A stretch of 64,000 nucleotides of DNA from positions 62,001 through 126,000 of the forward strand of contig NZ_JAULSI010000011.1 of the NCBI RefSeq assembly GCF_030711405.1, written 5' to 3'. This DNA comes from Massilia brevitalea. GTDB taxonomy: Bacteria; Pseudomonadota; Gammaproteobacteria; Burkholderiales; Burkholderiaceae_D. Of this stretch, positions 55,300 through 63,101 are shown one piece after another (within the stretch, counting starts at the first letter, position 1; the number at the start of each line of letters is the position of its first letter). Below the pieces are notes generated by a model. The model had not been told where the DNA came from, ran no database searches, and was given only the letters and a program-made list of their open reading frames with translations. Both the position numbers and the translations under genes were made by a program.

Positions 55300-56319
55300 C
55301 TACAGGCTGCGAATCCCGGCCGCCGCCTCGAGCAACAACTGCGGGTCGGCCTTGGCCAGCTGCTTCGGGTCTGACAGCATCTGGCGGAAGGCGCGTGCGC
55401 CCGGCAGCCCGGCGGTCAGGCCCAGCATGTGGCGCGTGACGCTGTTCAGCTTCATGCCGTACTGCCCATAGCGCGCCAGCTGGTCCGCGATATACGGCAC
55501 CATCGCCGCCAGCACTTCGGCGCGGGTCTTCGCGGGCACGTCGTCGCCATAGAAACGCGCGTCCCAGTCGGCCATCAGGAAAGGATTGTGATAAGCCTCG
55601 CGCCCCAGCATGACGCCGTCCACGTGCTGCAGGTGCAGCGCGATCTCGTCGTTCGTCTTGATGCCGCCGTTGATCAGGATTTCCAGCTCCGGAAAGTCGC
55701 GCTTGAGCTGGTAGGCCACCTCGTAGCGCAGCGGCGGAATCTCGCGGTTTTCCTTTGGAGACAGGCCCTTCAGGATGGCGTTGCGTGCGTGGACGATGAA
55801 GGTGCAGCAGCCGGCATTGGCAATCGTACCGACGAAGTCGCGCACGAAACCGTATTCCTCGTTCTTGTCGATGCCGATGCGGTGCTTGACGGTGACGTCG
55901 ATCGTCACCGCATCGCGCATCGCCTTCACGCAATCGGCCACCAGCTGCGGCTCGTTCATCAGGCAGGCGCCAAAGGCCCCTTTTTGCACACGCTCGGACG
56001 GGCAGCCGCAGTTCAGGTTGATCTCGTCGTAGCCCCACTCCTGGCCCAGCTTCGCGCTCTTGGCCAGGTCGGCCGGCTCGCTGCCGCCCAGCTGCAGGGC
56101 GACCGGGTGCTCGATGTCGTCGTAGCGCAGGTGGCGCTCGACGTCGCCATAGACCAGGGCGCCGGTGGTGACCATCTCGGTGTAGAGCCAGGTGTGTTTC
56201 GTGATCTGGCGGTGGAAGACGCGGCAGTGGCGGTCGGTCCAGTCCATCATCGGGGCCACACTTAGCAACCTCTTGTTTTTAATAGTATTTTTGTCGTTAA
56301 TTTGGGTCATGTGCAGCAT
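55300..56319 (-). CDS. dusA: tRNA-dihydrouridine synthase A
   Basis: 339 aa FMN enzyme that reduces uridines 20/20a of the tRNA D-loop. Core motifs: RLLSVAPMMDWTDRHCR, TEMVTTGALVYGD, NLNCGCPSERVQKGAFGACLM with catalytic C106, VKHRIGID, FIVHARNAILKGLSPKENR, INGGI and GVMLGREAYHNPF. The first about 17 codons (MLHMTQINDKNTIKNKR) are AT-rich, unlike the rest, and appear to be supplied by the island integrated immediately upstream, so the gene remains whole. ATG 56310 is an alternative start. Confidence 0.96.
   Translation of the reverse strand: MLHMTQINDKNTIKNKRLLSVAPMMDWTDRHCRVFHRQITKHTWLYTEMVTTGALVYGDVERHLRYDDIEHPVALQLGGSEPADLAKSAKLGQEWGYDEINLNCGCPSERVQKGAFGACLMNEPQLVADCVKAMRDAVTIDVTVKHRIGIDKNEEYGFVRDFVGTIANAGCCTFIVHARNAILKGLSPKENREIPPLRYEVAYQLKRDFPELEILINGGIKTNDEIALHLQHVDGVMLGREAYHNPFLMADWDARFYGDDVPAKTRAEVLAAMVPYIADQLARYGQYGMKLNSVTRHMLGLTAGLPGARAFRQMLSDPKQLAKADPQLLLEAAAGIRSL
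56238..56272. other. Predicted attachment site within dusA 5' end
   Basis: Codons for SVAPMMDWTD mark the end of host-like GC-rich sequence; beyond about 56262 the composition drops at once. Integrases of dusA-associated islands recombine at this position, re-creating the 5' end of the gene. The partner site would be beyond base 64000. Confidence 0.6.
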
Positions 56320-56321
56320 TC

Positions 56322-56398
56322 AGTGCACACGTAGTGCACACGGGGTAAATAATTCGTCCATAATTCGGGCATAACTCAACACACACAGATTGCACACG
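56322..56398. repeat. AKTGCACACG repeats between dusA and the integrase
   Basis: AGTGCACACG at 56322-56331 and 56333-56342 (11 bases apart, one helical turn) and ATTGCACACG at 56389-56398, abutting the integrase ATG. Probable arm-type or regulatory sites for the recombinase. Confidence 0.6.
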
Positions 56399-57448
56399 AT
56401 GGCTACGTTCACAAAATTACCTAGCGGAAAATGGCGGGCACAGGTACGTCGACAGGGGATGTATCGGAACGAGACGTTCACCCGGAAGCGCGATGCGGAA
56501 TCATGGGCGAAACAAGTTGAAATTCAAGCGGAACATATAGTTGCAAGCGGATACCAGCCAGTACCCGAGGGTTACAGCGTAGCCGATCTGATAGATGGGT
56601 ATGCCCTAGAGTGTAACATGGGCGGTCGAACGAAACAGGCGACCCACGCTATGCTACGCCGCGAGCTTGGCAACATCCCATTGAAGCGTATTAACAGCAT
56701 CCACTTGCGCGACTTCATCGATAAGAGGCTTGCTGCCGGGGCCGGAGGCGTGACCATCGCCGCCGACTTATCGTTCTTCGGTGCCATTCTCAAGTGGGGG
56801 AAACATTCACGCCGGATGGACTTACCTACCGACCTCGCCCTTAACGCACGGCGCGACCTAACTGCCCGGAATGTACGCACCCGTAGCAAAGAACGCGACC
56901 GTGAACCTACGCCCGCAGAGCTTGAACAACTTTTTGCCCACTGGCGAGATAACAACCGCCAGAAGATTCCGATGGCAACCCTGTGCGCTTTCGCCCTTGC
57001 TACATCCATGCGACAAGATGAAATCTGCTCCATCAACATCGAGGACGTAGATGTAGCCAAGCGCACCGTCATCATCCGGGACAGGAAAGACCCCAAGAAC
57101 AAGGAAGGCAACCACCAGACCGTTCCGCTACTTCCCGCCGCGTGGGCTATCGTTGAATCGGCTCTACAGCTTCGTAAGGTTGGCCGCGTCTTCCCGTACC
57201 AAGCTTCCAGCGTAAGCACCGCCTTTACACGTGCATGTACAAAGCTAAAGATTGTCGATCTGCGCTTTCATGACCTTCGCCACAAGGCGACCACTGACCT
57301 GTTCAGCGTAGGGCTGACAATCCCACAGGTTGCGCTGCTCACCGGTCACAAAACGTGGACACAGTTGAAGCGTTATACGCACACGAAGCCAGCAGACGTA
57401 CACGCGGCCCTGTTGGCACTGACAGGCACGAAGCCGGGTGCAGCATGA
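56399..57448 (+). CDS. Tyrosine site-specific recombinase (dusA-associated integrase)
   Basis: 349 aa. Start ATG 56399; no Shine-Dalgarno is visible. N-terminal arm-binding part (FTKLPSGKWRAQVRRQGMYRNETF), SAM-like core-binding region, and catalytic domain with R205 (TSMRQDEI), lysine beta-hairpin (RDRKDPKNKEG), H291-x-x-R294 (FHDLRHKAT), H317 (TGHKT) and nucleophile Y326 (LKRYTHTKP). Complete, so likely active. Position directly upstream of dusA and divergent from it matches the dusA-associated integrase group of prophages and islands. Confidence 0.95.
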   Translation: MATFTKLPSGKWRAQVRRQGMYRNETFTRKRDAESWAKQVEIQAEHIVASGYQPVPEGYSVADLIDGYALECNMGGRTKQATHAMLRRELGNIPLKRINSIHLRDFIDKRLAAGAGGVTIAADLSFFGAILKWGKHSRRMDLPTDLALNARRDLTARNVRTRSKERDREPTPAELEQLFAHWRDNNRQKIPMATLCAFALATSMRQDEICSINIEDVDVAKRTVIIRDRKDPKNKEGNHQTVPLLPAAWAIVESALQLRKVGRVFPYQASSVSTAFTRACTKLKIVDLRFHDLRHKATTDLFSVGLTIPQVALLTGHKTWTQLKRYTHTKPADVHAALLALTGTKPGAA

Positions 57449-58089
57449 CTACCGAGATCAGTCGAGACGACCCGTCCGAAATCGACAAATGGACGCGTGA
57501 TTACTACCGCATTCAGGACGAAAGCACCGATGCATTCCTGATTCGCAATGGCTTCCTTGACGACACTCCCGCTGGGCTTGTTAAACGTTTGTACATGGGC
57601 TTAGCTTGGATCGAACCGCAGGTAACGGCCCACACCCGGCCTCTGATTGACGAAATCAAATCGATCCTGGCCCGATATGAGCAAGGTAGATTGGTCGAGA
57701 CAGCCGAACATTGGCAACCGGGCAAGACGCTGCACCTGCCTCTGCACGAATCACCAGCCTGTGTGGTGTTACCCCCGCCACTAACCGAAGTCGATACCCT
57801 ACAGTTGAAAAAGGGAGAGACGTTATTCGAACAGGCGCGAACGCTCCACAGGCTGCAACCGACACTCGACGCGCAGCAACAGTTTAAGGAGGCACAGAGC
57901 AAGAAGGCATCCATCCCCCGGAAGTTATCCGAGGCCGCATGCGTGAACATTGCAAAACACTACTGGGACAGCAAGCGCGACGGGACGGCTTACGGCGTAG
58001 TGAAGATGCTGGCAAACCGCTATGAAGTGAGTACGACAACGATCAACGCTGTAGTTCGGAAGTACAAACCAGCCTCAATTGACAAGTAG
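57445..58089 (+). CDS. Island protein of unknown function, translationally coupled to the integrase
   Basis: 214 aa. Start ATG 57445 overlaps the integrase stop (ATGA). The N-terminus is acidic (MTTEISRDDPSEIDKWTRDYY), the middle is Pro/Leu rich, and the C-terminal 60 residues (KLSEAACVNIAKHYWDSKRDGTAYGVVKMLANRYEVSTTTINAVVRKYKP) look like an HTH of the resolvase/Hin type. I do not recognise the family. Coupling suggests a recombination-related or regulatory role such as directionality control. Confidence 0.65.
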   Translation: MTTEISRDDPSEIDKWTRDYYRIQDESTDAFLIRNGFLDDTPAGLVKRLYMGLAWIEPQVTAHTRPLIDEIKSILARYEQGRLVETAEHWQPGKTLHLPLHESPACVVLPPPLTEVDTLQLKKGETLFEQARTLHRLQPTLDAQQQFKEAQSKKASIPRKLSEAACVNIAKHYWDSKRDGTAYGVVKMLANRYEVSTTTINAVVRKYKPASIDK

Positions 58090-58150
58090 CCGGGCTGCAC
58101 ATCATTGCTCCTTTACAGTCCAGTCCTCACTAACAACACGGAGGACTGAA

Positions 58151-58408
58151 ATGCAAACTAACACCCTTACCCACACCCCGAGCATTGCGCACCTAGCGCA
58201 GCTTGTTGACTGCCTAGACGAAGATGCCTTTGCCAAGCTCGCCGGGGTAAAGAAATCGACCCTTGAGGCATGGCGCAAACGCGGCCAAGGGCCAGAGTAC
58301 GCACTACTCGGCTGCAACTACTTATACCCTATCGCCGCAGTGCGTAACCACGTTGCCGGACTAGTTAAGCCCCGCTCTACCATCGACTCGAAGAAGGTTT
58401 TGATGTGA
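58151..58408 (+). CDS. Small HTH protein, excisionase/AlpA-like
   Basis: 85 aa. Start ATG 58151 after GGAGGACTGAA. The centre reads EDAFAKLAGVKKSTLEAWRKRGQGPEYALLGCNYLYPIAAVRNHV, i.e. a winged MerR/excisionase-type HTH in which a helix recognises DNA and the segment after GPEY forms a wing. Such proteins regulate integrase direction or early satellite promoters. Not the canonical AlpA sequence. Confidence 0.7.
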   Translation: MQTNTLTHTPSIAHLAQLVDCLDEDAFAKLAGVKKSTLEAWRKRGQGPEYALLGCNYLYPIAAVRNHVAGLVKPRSTIDSKKVLM

Positions 58409-58574
58409 GCGTAAGCTGGAAAAGCGACCGGATAGCCAAGAAAACTGACGCGCCTACTTCTTAATTTCATCCGGGTAAAATTCGCCCGAAGCACTGTCAA
58501 ACGCCCCCGGCCTGCAATGGGCGATTCCCCCCGGTTTGTGTGCGATAGCCGAACAAAATAAAATTGTAAAAACG

Positions 58575-58622
58575 CTTGACTTTTACAAACTTCTTGACTT
58601 ATTACAGGTGATCTGTTATAAT
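58575..58622 (+). promoter_or_regulatory. Strong promoter with overlapping direct repeat, island early operon
   Basis: TTGACT (58594-58599), 17-base spacer, TATAAT (58617-58622). CTTGACTTTTACA (58575) and CTTGACTTATTACA (58593) form a direct repeat 18 bases apart, the second covering the -35, a plausible operator. The leader to 58718 is about 90 bases. The preceding 58409-58574 interval holds nothing I can support. Confidence 0.7.
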
Positions 58623-58717
58623 TGTAGTCAGTGGAGAGGAACGTTCTCCGCATCCCGCCGTTGAAACACAACTCCCCGGTAAAAATTTAATCATCCTATC
58701 AACTTGGAGGTATCCCT

Positions 58718-58930
58718 ATGCTTAATGAAAATCAATCCCCGCAATTTGGCGGAAAACTTAAAACAGCACCCTACTACGAAGCTGTGGCGTCTATTATCCG
58801 CGTCCTGCGCCCGTACTCGACGCTACGTACTATCTCGAATCATTTGAATTCAGTCGGCCTAAAAACGCCGTCTGACCTGATTTGGAACCGCGAACGCTTG
58901 GCTAACTTCATGCGTTGCACTGCAATCTAA
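58718..58930 (+). CDS. Small island protein, unknown
   Basis: 70 aa, with GGAGG 8 bases before the ATG. Basic, mostly helical: YYEAVASIIRVLRPYSTLRTISNHLNSVGLKTPSDLIWNRERLANFMRCT. The STLRTISNHLNSVGLKTPSDLIWNRERLANFMR part resembles the small helix-turn-helix seen in serine-recombinase linker regions that read DNA. First gene of the AT-rich early operon. Confidence 0.55.
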   Translation: MLNENQSPQFGGKLKTAPYYEAVASIIRVLRPYSTLRTISNHLNSVGLKTPSDLIWNRERLANFMRCTAI

Positions 58931-58961
58931 TTACTCACTACTACAATCTAAAGGAACTAAA

Positions 58962-59381
58962 ATGACCGACCAAACCGCCGTACTTACAACCGATCTGCCA
59001 GTAGCAGCCCCAGCAGCACCAAGCCGCCCGGCCTCAATGTCACTAATTGGAACTATGATTCCGACCCTGCATAAACTAGTAGCCGCCGCACGCCAAGGGT
59101 ACATTTGCACCGACCTACAAATTTACGGGCACACCGGGCAAATTATGGTAAATCTGGAGCGAGGCAACCCCGACGCAGACCTTGTAGAAGCCCTGCAAGC
59201 TGATATGGCTGACGTGCTGGAAGCAGAACGCATTCAGAAAGAAAAGGCCATTGAAGACGCCGCTATTCGCCTCGTTGCCGAACGCGAGAAAGCAGCCAAA
59301 CAAGCCGAAATCGCCGCTGCCATTGCCGAGCAAGAAAAAACGCTTCGTGCCCTAAAGCGTCAGCAAGTAGCCGCCGCGTAA
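58962..59381 (+). CDS. Small coiled-coil island protein
   Basis: 139 aa. A Pro/Ala-rich start (TTDLPVAAPAAPSRPASM), a middle helix pair, and from about residue 80 a long charged coiled coil (EALQADMADVLEAERIQKEKAIEDAAIRLVAEREKAAKQAEIAAAIAEQEKTLRALKRQQ). AAAGGA stands before the ATG. No family recognised. Confidence 0.6.
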   Translation: MTDQTAVLTTDLPVAAPAAPSRPASMSLIGTMIPTLHKLVAAARQGYICTDLQIYGHTGQIMVNLERGNPDADLVEALQADMADVLEAERIQKEKAIEDAAIRLVAEREKAAKQAEIAAAIAEQEKTLRALKRQQVAAA

Positions 59382-59537
59382 TACCCGCCTCATACCGCTA
59401 CCCGGTATCGGGTACGCACCAAACGGCCATTCCCGGCCACCGCAGTAAATCAAAACCAGACGCTAATAATAGTCGTATCGCCCGATAGGGATTGTTACGC
59501 CCGTTTTACGTCTGGAAATTAACGTAAAGGAAACAAA

Positions 59538-59795
59538 ATGAATAGCAGCACCATAAAAACGGAAGCGCGGATGAGTCCACAGACCATCCCGAACACGAAC
59601 CGGCAACGCGTTGTATCGAAAGATGGGACGGTACTGTTTCGTCAATATTGCTTCATGCCACAAGCCTCTTGGGATTCTTTGCAAAGGTTATGCCACGCAT
59701 CGAACCAATCTGGTAGCCAAGTAATTCAACAATTAATCGCAATAGCCGATCTAGGCACGCAAAAGGACAAAACAAATGAACCACGCAACACCTGA
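59538..59795 (+). CDS. Small island protein, ribbon-helix-helix-like
   Basis: 85 aa, AAAGGA upstream. FRQYCFMPQASWDSLQRLCHASNQSGSQVIQQLIAIAD has the strand-helix-helix pattern of RHH regulators. Overlaps the helicase start by 20 bases, so coupled; a replication or copy regulator is plausible but unproven. Confidence 0.5.
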   Translation: MNSSTIKTEARMSPQTIPNTNRQRVVSKDGTVLFRQYCFMPQASWDSLQRLCHASNQSGSQVIQQLIAIADLGTQKDKTNEPRNT

Positions 59796-61119
59796 AATCA
59801 AAACCTCGCCAAAGAATGCAGTCAATAATTACGCCCGGTACTTATCGTCACTTTCGCTTTGCGTAGACTACGCCGTGCATCCGCCGCAAATGTTCTTTTC
59901 GAATACGAAGCAATGTGCTTCTATCGAAACTATCACGGCGAAGTGGCCTAAGTGGGCAAAGGATAATAACGTCTTTATTGACGATTCGGAGCCATACGCC
60001 GACTTTAAAGCGAAGCTGCAAACCCGTGTCAAAGCCAAGCTACCGCAAGTGTACGGCTGTGCTTTCAAGCCCGTCAATGCCCGGTTCTTCGAAGCGCAAG
60101 AGGGCGTGTTGAAGGCGAACACGTTCGTGCCGTTCCTGCCGCCGCTGGCCCCTGACGCCCCGCAAGTGCTGACGGAGTACTTCGAACGCCTCTTCCCGAA
60201 CGAAGACGACCGCCGCCACGTTCTGCAAGTCCTGGGCCACGCATTTCAGTTCCCGCTAGTCCGCCCGGCACATGCGTTAATGATTACAGGCGTGCAAGGT
60301 AACGGTAAGTCGACCCTGCCGATTGTTTTGCGAAAGGCACTGGGCGATAGACACGTGTTTGACGATAACAGCTACAGCAGCGCATTCAAGGAATTCTCTG
60401 CCGACTTGCCTGATAATATGTTCGTTGTATTCGATGACGCAAAGGGCGACCGCAATACGCATAATCGCTTAAAGCTGGAAATCACGCGTAGAAGCCAATC
60501 CGTCAACGTCAAGTACCAGACGCACCCGGAACTCCGCGAAGTGTATGCCCGTGTAATCGTTTTGAGTAATAGCCGCACGCCGCTAGTAATGGATAATTGC
60601 CGTCGATTTTACGCTACCGAGTTTTCTACGCATACGAACATGCATAACCCGGAAGGCGATAAGGCAAACACTGACGCGTTCTTCTCTCGCTTCTTTGCAT
60701 GGCTCCAAGAGCCGGAAGCCGCCGCCCAGTTGCGTCAATTCTTTTTGAACATCGAACTTCAAGGAGATAAGCCGTTCAACGCGTTCAGCATTCCGCAAAC
60801 GCCGACCTTGTTATCAATGATTGACGCTGGCCGTAGTGCACTTGCAACGCTAATCGAAAGCTATCTTGCCGATAAGCCGTGTTTCCACATGAACCAGCTA
60901 TTCTCGTACCTGAAAGTGAATAACTTGCAACACCCGAATCTTGAAGCGGTAACTAAGGTTCTAAAGGAAGTGGGCTACGTCGAGAAACGCCGGATTGTCG
61001 AAGGTTGCGGCCCGGATCAAATTTACATTTGGGTTCCGCCAGCACCCGCAGGACAGAAAAGAACCCGATCCGTAACAGAAGAGGAAGCCGCCGAAATCGC
61101 TGCTGCACTGACTTATTGA
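59776..61119 (+). CDS. SF3/DUF5906-type replication helicase
   Basis: 447 aa. Walker A GVQGNGKST (172-180), Walker B VVFDDAKGD, an Asn sensor in VIVLSNSRTPLVMDN followed by CRRFYATEF arginine, the arrangement of phage and satellite superfamily 3 helicases. The first 110 residues hold no recognisable primase motif, so unlike P4 alpha it seems helicase-only. A C-terminal winged-helix-like part (FSYLKVNNLQHPNLEAVTKVLKEVGYVEKRRI) may bind origin DNA. The iteron array lies just downstream. Confidence 0.85.
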   Translation: MNHATPEIKTSPKNAVNNYARYLSSLSLCVDYAVHPPQMFFSNTKQCASIETITAKWPKWAKDNNVFIDDSEPYADFKAKLQTRVKAKLPQVYGCAFKPVNARFFEAQEGVLKANTFVPFLPPLAPDAPQVLTEYFERLFPNEDDRRHVLQVLGHAFQFPLVRPAHALMITGVQGNGKSTLPIVLRKALGDRHVFDDNSYSSAFKEFSADLPDNMFVVFDDAKGDRNTHNRLKLEITRRSQSVNVKYQTHPELREVYARVIVLSNSRTPLVMDNCRRFYATEFSTHTNMHNPEGDKANTDAFFSRFFAWLQEPEAAAQLRQFFLNIELQGDKPFNAFSIPQTPTLLSMIDAGRSALATLIESYLADKPCFHMNQLFSYLKVNNLQHPNLEAVTKVLKEVGYVEKRRIVEGCGPDQIYIWVPPAPAGQKRTRSVTEEEAAEIAAALTY

Positions 61120-61123
61120 AAAA

Positions 61124-61167
61124 GATAATGCAGACAAAATGCAGGGATAATGCAGAGATAATGCAAA
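61124..61167. repeat. Four tandem 11-base iterons
   Basis: GATAATGCAGA, CAAAATGCAGG, GATAATGCAGA, GATAATGCAAA in direct contact, one per helical turn. Two more TAATGCA copies follow at 61221-61240. A period of 11 is not a multiple of three, so this is not coding repetition. Candidate replication origin or regulator array beside the helicase gene. Confidence 0.8.
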
Positions 61168-61301
61168 TCCACAAAAAGCTGAAAGCCCGTGTTTATGCGG
61201 GTCTTCGGCGGTTTGATTGCCATAATGCAGATAATGCAGAATTTAAAACAAGCTTCTACTTCTATGTAATGCACAAATTTCGAAGAAAGGTACAACAACA
61301 C

Positions 61302-61769
61302 ATGGCATATCAGACGCCTGAACAACTTGCGGAAGCAAAGCTTCTCCCACTAGGTTTTACCCTCGTCAATCGTACACTACTACCGTTCAGCTTTACCGAT
61401 AAAGACGGCGTAGCTTTTAACGCAATGGCAGATTTTTACCACGCCGGGCTTGATTTGTGGGTTGAAATAAAATGCGACCATTTGAACGGAAAGACAAGCA
61501 AGGCTAACGCGGAAAAAGCATACAATCGACTTGAACCCGACAAGCTCCGCAAGTACCCGACCTTTTGCCAAATCCAGAATCAATGGAACCACGCCGCACC
61601 GAAACAGGCAATCGTGCAATCGACCATCGGTTCTCCGCAGTTTGCAATCGTCTTCACGAAGACGCCTGACGCCGAAACAATGGGCCGGATCACCAAGCAA
61701 GGCATTCATGCCTACAGCCTTGCCCGGTTTGCCAGCATGATCGACCTACAGTTGGAATGCGTGGCCTAG
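61302..61769 (+). CDS. PD-(D/E)XK-like nuclease-type protein
   Basis: 155 aa from ATG 61302 (MAYQTPEQLAEAK). FNAMADFYHAGLDLWVEIKCDHLNGK has the D...ExK pattern of Holliday-junction resolvase/VRR-type nucleases, with a following basic helix (TSKANAEKAYNRLEP). An upstream ATG at 61128 would make the iteron region coding, which I reject. Follows the helicase in the same direction. Confidence 0.6.
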   Translation: MAYQTPEQLAEAKLLPLGFTLVNRTLLPFSFTDKDGVAFNAMADFYHAGLDLWVEIKCDHLNGKTSKANAEKAYNRLEPDKLRKYPTFCQIQNQWNHAAPKQAIVQSTIGSPQFAIVFTKTPDAETMGRITKQGIHAYSLARFASMIDLQLECVA

Positions 61770-61970
61770 TCAGTCGTCAGCCGCCCAAATCCCAGCCGTA
61801 AGCGTAGCAGCCGTTGCGCTCAATTCTTCGGTAGGAATGCGGCCTTCAAGCCCTTTCCTGATGACGAGGAACTGAGCAATGATGTTCCCCGCACTCTTGA
61901 CCTGTGCCCGCTCAAGTGTATCGTTACCGATTGCCGCCTCGATGTATTCGTGCACGCTTACGTTTGCCAT
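61770..61970 (-). CDS. 66-aa protein, last gene of the SIR2 operon
   Basis: ATG with GGAGA upstream. One helical domain: VSVHEYIEAAIGNDTLERAQVKSAGNIIAQFLVIRKGLEGRIPTEELSATAATLTAGIW. No family recognised. It is 24 bases after the SIR2-like gene on the same strand, so it may be a third component or regulator, or a stand-alone gene. It converges with the nuclease gene. Confidence 0.6.
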   Translation of the reverse strand: MANVSVHEYIEAAIGNDTLERAQVKSAGNIIAQFLVIRKGLEGRIPTEELSATAATLTAGIWAADD

Positions 61971-61994
61971 GTTATCTCCGATTATTTTTAAAGC

Positions 61995-63050
61995 TCAAAC
62001 AAAGTTTAATGTTCTACTGTACTCACTGAAGAGTTTGCAGCAGGTTAGGTCATTCCTTACCGCAATCGAAGGGGCATTAAGCACACTTCCAAGCCCATCA
62101 GCTACCAACTGTGTGTCGCTAAGCGACATTCCGTATGCAGTTCCGAAGACAGGCCGGGTTTTCTCGGCGATGATTGGATTGTCGCCGAGGAGAAGGCGGA
62201 TATTCAATTTGTGGTAAGCGAATCCAAGGAAAACGATTCGCGACGCCGTTTCCATCAAGCTTCGAATCGCCATAATTTCACTGATTCGATCATCGGTTCC
62301 TTCGGTAAAGGTTTTTATGCCGCGAATCACCTTCAATAGTTGTTGGGGAGTCGGGACCTCTCCGAACGCAACTATCTCGTTATCACTGCGTTTCGCAGTG
62401 TCCCAATTTAGTGTTCCAACAGTGCCGTATGGATGATAGATTTCCACCTTTGAGACAATTTCTGATGCGACTTCCTCGGCTACCTTGTATATCGCCATAA
62501 CAGCGTGCATAAGAAACTGCTCGATGCATCGGTCATAATTAAAGACGATGAACGCCACTCGCCCTAGTCGATCACGTAGTTTATTCAGATTACAGTCCTC
62601 GCTCAGGAACTGTACAAAAGGGGTCAGCCATGAATCCGCGCATTTGCTGAAGTCGTACCGTCCCTGACTGAGAGATTTTCGTAATGTACTACCGGCCTCC
62701 GCAGCCAAGATTGCCCTAGCGATAGCGAGCTTGCCGCAGAGTTCAATTGCTTCGTCGCTGTTGTGATTGTTCAGGTAATTGTCAATCGACAATGTAAGTG
62801 GCAAGGCATGTGCGATATCGCCCGCTGCACGTACTGTTTTTTGCAGTTCGAATTCGGAACGTCCCCAAGAGGCAGCAATTCGAAGAGCGTCAAAAATTTC
62901 ATTGTTTTTAATTCTAGGCTGATCCCAAGGTTCATGCGGCTGAATTTTGAGCATGCTACTAATTTGCTCTTTCAACTTTGCACCTACTGGAAGCCCCATT
63001 TCAAAGCTTGCCCCAGCGCCTACAACAAACACAGTTTTGCCATTAGCCAT
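61995..63050 (-). CDS. SIR2-like NAD-binding protein, candidate anti-phage effector
   Basis: 351 aa. N-terminal Rossmann motif FVVGAGASFEMGLPVGAKL (GAGAS 11-15), SIDNYL (88-93), FNYDR (170-174) and a HPYG histidine (H206), then FLGFAYHKLN (274-283). These five points are in the order of bacterial SIR2_2 defence proteins; N171, D173 and H206 are the likely NAD-hydrolysing residues. No fused sensor domain. It is preceded on the same strand, 51 bases away, by the zinc-ribbon/DUF4145-like gene. Activity would deplete NAD on infection; this is inferred from the family. Confidence 0.8.
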   Translation of the reverse strand: MANGKTVFVVGAGASFEMGLPVGAKLKEQISSMLKIQPHEPWDQPRIKNNEIFDALRIAASWGRSEFELQKTVRAAGDIAHALPLTLSIDNYLNNHNSDEAIELCGKLAIARAILAAEAGSTLRKSLSQGRYDFSKCADSWLTPFVQFLSEDCNLNKLRDRLGRVAFIVFNYDRCIEQFLMHAVMAIYKVAEEVASEIVSKVEIYHPYGTVGTLNWDTAKRSDNEIVAFGEVPTPQQLLKVIRGIKTFTEGTDDRISEIMAIRSLMETASRIVFLGFAYHKLNIRLLLGDNPIIAEKTRPVFGTAYGMSLSDTQLVADGLGSVLNAPSIAVRNDLTCCKLFSEYSRTLNFV

Positions 63051-63101
63051 TCAACGTTCGTCCGTTAGAATTAGTTAGGAGGTGAAGCAGCCGTTACCGC
63101 T

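Noticed and set aside
56322..56342. CRISPR-like repeats near the integrase
   Set aside because: Only two to three copies 11 bases apart with no spacers; no CRISPR array or cas gene is present in the window.
61128..61301. N-terminal extension of the nuclease-like gene
   Set aside because: It would translate through the 11-base iterons in changing frames and a hairpin, giving Cys/Asn-rich nonsense.
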